From: CAZSGN01 sp964606415
GTDB taxonomy: Bacteria; Bacteroidota; Bacteroidia; Bacteroidales; JBBRXJ01
Length of the DNA: 6,446 bases
Assembly (NCBI GenBank): GCA_964606415.1
Contig: CAZSGN010000167.1
Coordinates: forward strand, 1 to 6,446
Direction: 5' to 3'
Shown: piece after piece, positions 1 to 6,293 of the stretch
Layout of the letters: every line of letters starts with the position of its first letter
Numbering within the stretch: the stretch's first letter is position 1
Notes under the pieces: generated by a model
What the model was told of the DNA's origin: nothing
Databases searched by the model: none
The model's input: the letters and a program-made list of their open reading frames with translations, nothing else
Program-made: the position numbers and the translations under genes

Positions 1-65
1 TGTATAGCACTATTTACTTGTTCTGCGCCACTGTTTTGTTCAATGCTTGCTGCAGTCCTAATGAT
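1..65 (-). pseudogene. Fragment of a methyl-accepting chemotaxis protein signalling domain, running off the left edge
   Basis: Read on the minus strand from about position 59 to the edge, one frame encodes RTAAS followed by SIEQNSGAEQVNSAI. This matches the conserved stretch of MCP cytoplasmic signalling helices, usually of the form I-x-x-A-S-x-E-Q-x-x-G-x-x-Q-V-N-x-A-I, which lies near the C-terminal methylation helix. Upstream in the same frame the sequence stops resembling an MCP. It contains no ATG, GTG or TTG and reaches an in-frame TGA at about positions 111-113. The other two minus-strand frames across 66-200 do not show the expected preceding helix either. The visible part is therefore either a 5'-truncated remnant or a chimeric join; the rest would lie left of the window. 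It has the same orientation as alaS but is unrelated to it. The motif match is strong for so short a stretch, but about 20 residues is all there is to judge. Confidence 0.55.
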
Positions 66-67
66 TA

Positions 68-138
68 GTGTTTTATAAGTTATTGCGAGACTTTTGTGAG
101 TTAAAAATCAGTAATTTATGTGTTTTGCCTTATAAGTT
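68..138. repeat. Imperfect direct repeat pair, 52 bp apart
   Basis: GTGTTTTATAAGTT at 68-81 recurs at 120-138 as GTGTTT, five extra bases (TGCCT), then TATAAGTT. The second copy contains the palindrome CTTATAAG (129-136). The pair sits just upstream of the point where similarity to the chemotaxis receptor begins on the minus strand. That would fit a recombination or deletion scar, but in AT-rich DNA such a repeat may also be chance. No transposase or terminal inverted repeat accompanies it. Confidence 0.3.
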
Positions 139-244
139 GACTTTATTCTCGACATAAAGATGCTACATTAATATTTTGATGCCGATCATGAGTTCTGCAT
201 ATTTAGGAATGATCATATGCACTACTTACTATTTTTAAAATAAT

Positions 245-2869
245 CTATGATAATGATTCAATGTAGGATACCGCGTGATTAATTGCTTTATCTAATCCTG
301 CAGGTTCTTTACCCCCGGCGGTAGCAAAAAATGGCTGTCCGCCGCCGCCACCTTTTATATATTGAGCACTGTCTTTTACAATTTTACCTGCATCCAGCCC
401 GTATTTTTTGACCAGGTCTTCTGAGATCATGATGGTCAGGTTTGCTTTATCTTTAATTGTAGCCCCCAGAACAAGAAATAAATGGTCCATCTCCCCTTTT
501 AACTGAAAAGCGATATCTTTAAGGGTGTCAGCGGATTTGGCTTCGATTGATTGGTGAATGACTTTTATCCCATTGATCTCTTTAATGTTTTGTTTTAATT
601 CGTTTTTTAATCCTGCTGCTTTTTCTTTTTGCAGTTGTTCAATATTTTTTTGAAGGGTGTTGTTCTGCTGGATCAACTGGTTAATGCCTTTGACAATGTT
701 TTTTTGTTTGACCATTTGACTGATTTGATCCAATTCTTTTAATTTATCTGAGACATATTCATGTGCCCGTTGAGCAGTTACGGCTTCAATTCTTCGTATT
801 CCGGCAGCAATTGCTGTTTCGCTGGTTATTTTAAAGTAGCCGATTTGACCGGTCGCCGGGACATGAGTTCCACCACATAATTCTATTGAATCTCCATAAC
901 GAATAACCCGGACAGCGTTCCCGTATTTTTCTCCAAAAAGTCCGGTTGCGCCCATCTCTTTGGCTTTATTCATTGGGATTTCACGATATTCCTCTAGCTC
1001 CTGGTTTTCCCGGATCATTTTGTTGACCATATCTTCAATCTTGTCAATTTCATCCTGGTTTAATTTTTGGAAGTGAGAAAAATCGAAGCGAAGGTAATCA
1101 GGATGTACCAGAGACCCTTTTTGTTCAACGTGTTTTCCCAGTATTTGGCGAAGGGAGTGGTGAAGCAGGTGTGTGGCTGTATGATTGTTTGCTGCTAACT
1201 CACGCTTTGGTGGGTCTACATAGGCCATGAATTCGGCTTTGGGGGTCTTAGGAAGCGCTGTAGCGAGATGGATAATCAGGTTGTTTTCACGAATGGTATT
1301 GATGATTGGGATTTTTTCTTCTTCGTTCTTAATGTAACCAGTATCACCGACCTGCCCCCCGCTTTCGCCATAGAAAGGTGTCTGATCAAAAACGAGCTGG
1401 ACCAATTCTTTGTTCTTTTGTTTGATAAAGCGGTAGCGGGTTATGCGCACTTGTTGTGCCAGATGATCATAACCAACGAAAACCTGTTCATCATGATTCA
1501 TCAAGGGAATCCAGTCACCTGTGTCGACCGTTGCTGCATTCCGGGATCTTGATTTTTGTTTGCTCATCTCTTCATTGAAACCTTCAATGTCTACTTCCAT
1601 GCTTTGCTCTCTAAGGATGAGTTGAGTCAAATCAAGAGGAAATCCATAAGTATCATATAATTTAAAAGCGATGTCTCCCGGTATGGTTTGTTGATTTTTG
1701 GATTTGTATTGACTGATAATGTCTTCTAATAGGTGGATGCCAGTGTCCAGTGTCTTAAGAAAGGACACCTCTTCTTCGCGAATAACGTTTTTGATGAGTT
1801 CGTTTTGTTGCTTTAGCTCAGGAAAGGCTTCACTCATTACATTTCTAAGGGTGTCTGTGAGTTGGTAAAGGAAAGGCTGGCCCTGGCCAAGAAAAGTATA
1901 TCCGTAGCGGACAGCCCGTCTTAATATTCGCCGGATGACATATCCTGCTCCGTTATTTGAGGGAACTTCCCCATCGGCAATGGCAAATGAGATTGCCCGG
2001 AGATGATCGGCTATGACCCGGAAGGCAATGTCGGTTTTTTTTTGTTCGCCGTATTTTTTACCGGTTAGTTTGCTGATGGCATCTATTATAGGTTGGAAAA
2101 CGTCTGTTTCGTATGCGGAGTTTTTTCCTTGTATAACCATACAAAGCCGTTCGAATCCCATGCCCGTATCAACATGTTTCTTAGGTAAAGGCTCAAGGCT
2201 TTGGTCTGCTTTCCTGTTAAATTGCATGAATACCAGGTTCCATATTTCAATCACTTCAGGGTGGTCCTGGTTAACCAGTTTATGTCCGGGTTCTTTCTCC
2301 CGGTCACTATTATTGCGAATATCAATATGTATTTCGGAACATGGGCCACATGGTCCTGTTTCTCCCATTTCCCAGAAATTGTCTTTTTTATTTCCGTAGA
2401 GGATACGGTCTTTCGGGATATGCTTTGTCCAGTAACCATAAGCTTCCTCATCGGCGCCAAGCTCATCTTCATTGTTGCCTTCGAATACAGTTACATATAA
2501 GCAGTTTTTGTCTATTTTGTAAATATCTGTTAAGAGTTCCCATGCCCAGTCAATAGCTTCTTTTTTAAAATAGTCACCGAAAGACCAATTGCCAAGCATC
2601 TCGAACATGGTGTGGTGATAATTGTCATAGCCTACTTCTTCCAAATCATTATGTTTACCTGATACCCGCAGGCATTTTTGGGTATCTGCTATTCTGTTGG
2701 CGGGAGGTTGACTGTTACCCAAAAATGCATCTTTAAATTGGTTCATTCCGGCATTTGTGAACATTAAAGAGGGGTCGTTTTTAACAACCATAGGTGATGA
2801 TGGCACGATCTTGTGTCCCTTGTCAGCAAAGAAATCCAGAAAGGTTTTCCTTATTACTCCTGCTTGCAT
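245..2869 (-). CDS. alaS: Alanyl-tRNA synthetase (class II, with editing and C-Ala domains)
   Basis: This cytoplasmic enzyme charges tRNA-Ala with alanine and hydrolyses mischarged Ser- or Gly-tRNA-Ala. At 874 residues it is full length for the bacterial family. Residues 1 to about 460 are the catalytic and tRNA-recognition part: PSLMFTNAGMNQFKD (33-47), SGKHNDLEEVG (70-80) and FEMLGNWSFGDYF (89-101), VDTGMGFERL (233-242), and GAGYVIRRILRRAVRYG (307-323). The editing domain follows, with GESGGQVGDTG (501-511) and the zinc ligands H563 and H567 in HTATH, and C665 and H669 in CGGTH. A helical linker covers about 705-760. The C-Ala domain carries the glycine run 840-844 followed by QPFFATAGG. 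All expected catalytic and zinc residues are present. The ATG at 2869 gives the family's normal N-terminus (IRKTFLDFF). There is no Shine-Dalgarno sequence upstream, as is usual in Bacteroidota. The gene is divergent from the peptidase genes and ends with TAG. I saw no convincing intrinsic terminator after it. Confidence 0.98.
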   Translation of the reverse strand: MQAGVIRKTFLDFFADKGHKIVPSSPMVVKNDPSLMFTNAGMNQFKDAFLGNSQPPANRIADTQKCLRVSGKHNDLEEVGYDNYHHTMFEMLGNWSFGDYFKKEAIDWAWELLTDIYKIDKNCLYVTVFEGNNEDELGADEEAYGYWTKHIPKDRILYGNKKDNFWEMGETGPCGPCSEIHIDIRNNSDREKEPGHKLVNQDHPEVIEIWNLVFMQFNRKADQSLEPLPKKHVDTGMGFERLCMVIQGKNSAYETDVFQPIIDAISKLTGKKYGEQKKTDIAFRVIADHLRAISFAIADGEVPSNNGAGYVIRRILRRAVRYGYTFLGQGQPFLYQLTDTLRNVMSEAFPELKQQNELIKNVIREEEVSFLKTLDTGIHLLEDIISQYKSKNQQTIPGDIAFKLYDTYGFPLDLTQLILREQSMEVDIEGFNEEMSKQKSRSRNAATVDTGDWIPLMNHDEQVFVGYDHLAQQVRITRYRFIKQKNKELVQLVFDQTPFYGESGGQVGDTGYIKNEEEKIPIINTIRENNLIIHLATALPKTPKAEFMAYVDPPKRELAANNHTATHLLHHSLRQILGKHVEQKGSLVHPDYLRFDFSHFQKLNQDEIDKIEDMVNKMIRENQELEEYREIPMNKAKEMGATGLFGEKYGNAVRVIRYGDSIELCGGTHVPATGQIGYFKITSETAIAAGIRRIEAVTAQRAHEYVSDKLKELDQISQMVKQKNIVKGINQLIQQNNTLQKNIEQLQKEKAAGLKNELKQNIKEINGIKVIHQSIEAKSADTLKDIAFQLKGEMDHLFLVLGATIKDKANLTIMISEDLVKKYGLDAGKIVKDSAQYIKGGGGGQPFFATAGGKEPAGLDKAINHAVSYIESLS

Positions 2870-2937
2870 ATGAAATAAATATTAACAATTAATCAACGAC
2901 TTTCTCAACATCTATTATATATTTTCGTACAATAGGG

Positions 2938-2968
2938 TTGTAAAATTAATTTTTTTCGGTTAGATTTG
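2938..2968 (+). promoter_or_regulatory. Bacteroidota-type promoter for the M23 peptidase genes
   Basis: TTG at 2938-2940 is followed by a 20-nt spacer and then TAGATTTG at 2961-2968. This fits the Bacteroidota primary sigma factor consensus exactly: TTG or TTTG near -33 and TAnnTTTG near -7, about 19-20 nt apart. Transcription would start near 2973-2976, leaving a leader of about 60-65 nt before the ATG at 3038. The bases before that ATG are A/T-rich with no Shine-Dalgarno sequence, which is normal for the phylum. No equally good promoter was found on the minus strand for alaS in the same 168-bp gap. Confidence 0.65.
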
Positions 2969-3037
2969 TTAAAATAAGTATGTTTTTATATGACTGATGA
3001 CGGTTAATTCCTAATTATATTAATCAAAAAGTTTTCA

Positions 3038-4012
3038 ATGGCTAAAGAAAGGTATCAATTCAATCCGGAATTGCTCCGTTTTGTTCCTGTTAAAAAAACA
3101 GTAAAGCAAAGAGTGCTTACTTTTTTCGCGTATTCTTTATGGTTTATTGGGGCATCTGTTGCTTTTAATGTTGTCTTTACTCATTTCTTGGAGACGCCTA
3201 AGGAACAGAGTCTTAAAAGGGAGCGCAGAGAGCTGGTGTTGAAATATGATATGTTAAATGAGCAAGTTGCTGGATTGGAACAGGATCTTTATGAGATTCA
3301 GCAAAGGGATGACCAGATTTATCGTCCGGTTTTTAATGAAAAGCCTATTCCGGCTTCTGTTAGGCAAGCAGGATTTGGGGGGGTTAACAGGTATGCTGAC
3401 CTGGAGTCTTTATCTGAATCACGAAGGGTTATTTCAACAGCGAAAAGGATTGATAAGTTAAGTAAGCAACTTTATATCCAATCCAAATCATATGATAAAA
3501 TTATGGGATTGGCCCGGAATAAAGATAAAATGATCGCTAGTATTCCGGCTATTCAACCTATAGCTATTGATGACCTTAACCGTATAAGTTCTTATTATGG
3601 GACGCGCAGGGATCCTTATACGGGGCGTTTGAAATGGCATAAGGGGATGGATTTTACAGGAGAGATAGGTACGAATATCAGGGCTACAGGCGATGCTGTT
3701 GTTAAACGTGCAGAATATTCAAGATATGGTTACGGATATTTGATCGTTCTTGACCATGGTTATGGCTATGAAACCAGATATGCGCATCTTGATAAGATGC
3801 TGGTAGAAAAAGGAATGGAAGTTAAAAGAGGAACGGTTATTGGGCATCTTGGTAATTCCGGTAGATCAACAGGCCCCCATCTTCATTATGAGGTTAGGAA
3901 GAATAATGATCCAATGAATCCCATTAATTTCTATTTTAATGATATTAGCGCTGAACAGTATGATTTGATGGTCCAACAGTCTGCCCGGGAGGGTGGTCAA
4001 ACAATGGATTAA
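3038..4012 (+). CDS. Membrane-anchored M23/LytM family metallopeptidase (first of a tandem pair)
   Basis: This is a predicted inner-membrane protein of 324 residues with a periplasmic LytM domain. Members of peptidase family M23 are zinc endopeptidases that cut peptidoglycan peptide cross-links. A basic cytoplasmic tail (1-26, with YQFNPELLRF at 6-15) precedes one membrane helix at about 27-50. A charged, probably coiled-coil periplasmic stalk covers about 55-160. A SIPAIQP linker (168-174) then leads into the M23 domain. The metal and catalytic residues are intact: H201 and D205 in HxxxD, H250 in YAH, and H281 and H283 in HLH. The gene is expected to be expressed from the promoter at 2938-2968. 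Only four bases separate its stop from the next gene, a paralogue of equal length, so the two are surely co-transcribed. Whether the substrate is peptidoglycan, or the protein instead activates another hydrolase, cannot be told from sequence. Intact ligands favour enzymatic activity. Confidence 0.93.
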   Translation: MAKERYQFNPELLRFVPVKKTVKQRVLTFFAYSLWFIGASVAFNVVFTHFLETPKEQSLKRERRELVLKYDMLNEQVAGLEQDLYEIQQRDDQIYRPVFNEKPIPASVRQAGFGGVNRYADLESLSESRRVISTAKRIDKLSKQLYIQSKSYDKIMGLARNKDKMIASIPAIQPIAIDDLNRISSYYGTRRDPYTGRLKWHKGMDFTGEIGTNIRATGDAVVKRAEYSRYGYGYLIVLDHGYGYETRYAHLDKMLVEKGMEVKRGTVIGHLGNSGRSTGPHLHYEVRKNNDPMNPINFYFNDISAEQYDLMVQQSAREGGQTMD

Positions 4013-4016
4013 GGAT

Positions 4017-4991
4017 ATGGGTAAAGTTAAATATAAATTTAATAAAGACAAGTTAAGCTTTGACGCGGCAGACCAGGGATTTAAAAGAAAATTCCTGCGT
4101 GTGCTCGGGGGGGCGCTTATTACCTTTCTCATGGTTATTATGCTGAATGTTATTTATTCATTTAAATTTGATACACCTCAGGAGAAAAGGTTAAGGCAGG
4201 AAAATAAGAAATTAGAGGAACAATTTGATCAACTTTATGGACGGTTTCAGGAATCTTTCCTTGTTTTAGAGGATATAAAAAACAGAGATCTAACTATTTT
4301 TCAAACGATATTTGAATCAAATCCGATTAATGATGGACTGGCGGAAACAGGAATGGCTAAGCTGGGACGAAATATCAATCTTGAAGAACTGGAAGACAGG
4401 ATTATTGTCGATGCTTCTGCTGATAAAATTAATATGCTGTTTGAAGAGTTGGCTTATCTGGATAACATGTATAATCATTTTATTAAAAAAACCAGTTCAG
4501 AGAACAATCCGCTGGATAGCATTCCTTCTATTCAACCTGTACGGAATGATAACCTCAATAGTATTGCGGCAGGATGGGGCTGGAAAATTCACCCTATTTA
4601 TAAAATCAAGAAATTCCATTATGGACAGGATTTTACTGCCCCGATTGGTGCCGAAGTGTTTGCAACAGCAGATGGCAGAGTGAAAAAGATTAAACGGAAT
4701 GTCCATGAAAAAGATGGGAAAACCATTGTTATTGATCATGGAAATGGATATGAAACGGAGTATGCCCATTTGCAGGACTTTAATGTGCGTTACAATCAAA
4801 AGGTTAAAAAAGGTGATGTGATTGCATGGGTAGGGAATACTGGTCGGTCAATAGCTCCGCATCTTCATTATGAAGTTCATCATAACGGAGAGCCCGTTAA
4901 TCCGATCTATTATTGTTTTGGAGGGGTTACGCCCAGAGAGTTCGATCGTATTATTGAAGTGTCGGAACGATCAAATCAAACTTTTGATTAA
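4017..4991 (+). CDS. Membrane-anchored M23/LytM family metallopeptidase (second of a tandem pair)
   Basis: This is a paralogue of the preceding gene with the same plan. A cytoplasmic tail carries YKFNKDKLSF (6-15), followed by a membrane helix at about 28-49, a charged helical stalk at about 55-160, and SIPSIQP at 168-174. The LytM domain has H201 and D205, H251, and H282 and H284 in HLH, so it is predicted active. The frame is open from a GTG at 3993, which would overlap the previous gene, but I prefer the ATG at 4017. That start gives exactly 324 residues, the same as the neighbour. It also aligns the N-terminal motif, the TP at 53-54, the SIPxIQP linker and HxxxD at identical residue numbers without a gap. 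By hand, about 57 of the first 210 residues are identical, so the duplication is old. The bases just before the ATG (TAAGGAT) could serve as a weak ribosome site or allow translational coupling. The probable role is cutting peptidoglycan cross-links in the periplasm. Confidence 0.93.
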   Translation: MGKVKYKFNKDKLSFDAADQGFKRKFLRVLGGALITFLMVIMLNVIYSFKFDTPQEKRLRQENKKLEEQFDQLYGRFQESFLVLEDIKNRDLTIFQTIFESNPINDGLAETGMAKLGRNINLEELEDRIIVDASADKINMLFEELAYLDNMYNHFIKKTSSENNPLDSIPSIQPVRNDNLNSIAAGWGWKIHPIYKIKKFHYGQDFTAPIGAEVFATADGRVKKIKRNVHEKDGKTIVIDHGNGYETEYAHLQDFNVRYNQKVKKGDVIAWVGNTGRSIAPHLHYEVHHNGEPVNPIYYCFGGVTPREFDRIIEVSERSNQTFD

Positions 4992-5021
4992 TCTTGCAGC
5001 GTTTTGTTTCATTAATAATAA

Positions 5022-5051
5022 TTTGCTTAGGAAGTAATTAGAATTATTTTG
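5022..5051 (+). promoter_or_regulatory. Weak candidate promoter before the CapA-like gene
   Basis: TTTG at 5022-5025, an 18-nt spacer and TTATTTTG at 5044-5051 resemble the Bacteroidota consensus, with one mismatch in the -7 box and a slightly short spacer. The 83-bp gap before the gene leaves room for an independent promoter. The alternative is read-through from the peptidase genes, since no terminator is visible between them. In AT-rich DNA this match could be chance. Confidence 0.25.
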
Positions 5052-5074
5052 AATGTATTATCCACCGATTGTTA

Positions 5075-6292
5075 ATGAGAACATTATTAATCTTGATTTC
5101 TCTTTTATTTTGTTTAGGCTTTGTTTTTTTGCCTGCTAAGGCGAATTCTCTTGAAAGCTTGTTCGTATCCGATTCTGTTGAGAAGGCTGATAGAGCTTTG
5201 ATTCCCGACTCTTTAGCGATGATAGATTCAGTAGCATTGCAGAAAACGGAGGGAGCTGATTCCCTTGATTTTGATGTTGACAGCAGGAGCGAGTTAATGA
5301 AAGCGGATAAGGATTCGATTTCAATTTCATTAATTGGGGTTGGGGATATAATGCTGGGAACAAATTATCCTTCATCGCAATATTTGCCCGCTGGTCACGA
5401 TTGTATGCCTCTTTTGAGTCGTGTGTCTTCTGTTTTAAGGAATGCTGATTTAACCATTGGTAATCTGGAGGGATGTATTTCTGATCATGCTCCCCTTGCT
5501 AAGAATTGTAAAAAACCTGAGAATTGTTATGCTTTTAGGATGCCAAATAAATTTGCTGCTTGTTTTAAGGAGAATGGCTTTGATGTTCTAACTCTTGCTA
5601 ATAATCATGTTTTTGATTTTGGAGAGGAAGGGGTTCGGCATACTAAAATTGCTCTTGATAAAGATAGTATTATTTATGCGGGGCTCGAGAATCACCCTGT
5701 TGGCTTTATCCAAAGAAAGGGTTTGCTCATTGGAATATGTGCTTTTTCTCCAAACAGAGGAACGATCTCTATTAATGATATACCCAGGGCTGAAAAGATC
5801 GTACATCAGCTTAAGGATACTGCTGATATTGTTATTGTTACTTTTCATGGTGGAGCTGAAGGTAATAAATATCAGCGGGTTACAAGAGAAAAGGAGGTTT
5901 TTCTTGGCGAGAACAGGGGGAATGTTTATGAGTTTTCTCATAAGGTTGTTGATGCAGGGGCTGATATTGTGATTGGTCATGGACCTCATGTGCCCCGGGG
6001 AATTGAATTATATAACGATCGTTTGATTTCCTATAGCCTTGGGAATTTCTCTACTTATGGCCGTTTTAATCTTCGTGGAGCAAATGGGTTGGCCCCAATC
6101 TTAAAGGCAGAGCTTATGGCTGATGGAAGACTGAAGAAAGCTGAGATTATCTCTTGTGTTCAGAAGGGCGCCGGTATTGTTTATGCCGATCCCGATAATA
6201 AAGCGGCAAAACTTATTCGGGAGTTGTCTAAACTGGATTTTCCCGAAAGTAATCTTTTAATAAAAGAAACAGGTGAAATTTTAATACCTTAA
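5075..6292 (+). CDS. Exported CapA/PgsA-family protein (PGA_cap, metallophosphatase-like fold)
   Basis: This predicted exported protein has 405 residues. The ATG at 5075 is preferred over an in-frame TTG at 5069. It gives a good signal peptide: hydrophobic residues 3-19, then LPAKA with likely cleavage after residue 23. There is no lipobox. Residues 24-80 are a low-complexity linker with repeated D-S pairs (33, 45, 51, 62, 69). The domain follows with GDIML (90-94), NLEG (130-133), LANNHVFDFG (174-183), FHGGAEG (257-263), GENRGNV (278-284), GHGPHVPRGIE (301-311) and YSLGNF (320-325), all in the expected family order. Relatives PgsA and CapA are needed for poly-gamma-glutamate or capsule synthesis in Gram-positive bacteria, but no other polymer-synthesis gene is visible here, so the substrate is unknown. 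The mature protein has seven cysteines, several clustered at 134-163, and a disulfide is possible. Its position after two peptidoglycan peptidases suggests an envelope role. A MerR-type gene starts one base after its stop. Confidence 0.9.
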   Translation: MRTLLILISLLFCLGFVFLPAKANSLESLFVSDSVEKADRALIPDSLAMIDSVALQKTEGADSLDFDVDSRSELMKADKDSISISLIGVGDIMLGTNYPSSQYLPAGHDCMPLLSRVSSVLRNADLTIGNLEGCISDHAPLAKNCKKPENCYAFRMPNKFAACFKENGFDVLTLANNHVFDFGEEGVRHTKIALDKDSIIYAGLENHPVGFIQRKGLLIGICAFSPNRGTISINDIPRAEKIVHQLKDTADIVIVTFHGGAEGNKYQRVTREKEVFLGENRGNVYEFSHKVVDAGADIVIGHGPHVPRGIELYNDRLISYSLGNFSTYGRFNLRGANGLAPILKAELMADGRLKKAEIISCVQKGAGIVYADPDNKAAKLIRELSKLDFPESNLLIKETGEILIP

Positions 6293-6293
6293 T

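Noticed and set aside
184..221. Inverted repeats after alaS (TGCATAT at 196-202 with ATATGCA at 215-221; GATCAT at 184-189 with ATGATC at 209-214) as a terminator
   Set aside because: On the alaS transcript neither hairpin is followed by a run of U. The two pairings compete with each other, and the stems are AT-rich.
1268..2556. Several plus- and minus-strand open frames of 70-130 codons overlapping alaS
   Set aside because: They lie wholly inside a clearly conserved gene in other frames and have low-complexity, family-less translations, so they are shadows.
2871..2940. Divergent promoter for alaS on the minus strand
   Set aside because: No TAnnTTTG match with an upstream TTG at proper spacing was found. 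The nearest sequence (TAGATGTTG) breaks the consensus in two places.
5017..5050. AATAATT / AATTATT inverted repeat as a terminator between the second peptidase and the CapA-like gene
   Set aside because: The stem has only A-T pairs, the loop is 18 nt and the following T run is very short, so it would be too weak to terminate.
5156..5190. CapA-like protein as a lipoprotein, from the cysteine at residue 13
   Set aside because: The residues before the cysteine (L-L-F) do not form a lipobox, and a good signal peptidase I site (A-K-A) follows the hydrophobic stretch.
5588..5989. Open frames of about 125-133 codons on both strands inside the CapA-like gene
   Set aside because: The overlapping gene has every expected family motif in order. 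These frames show no recognisable domain.
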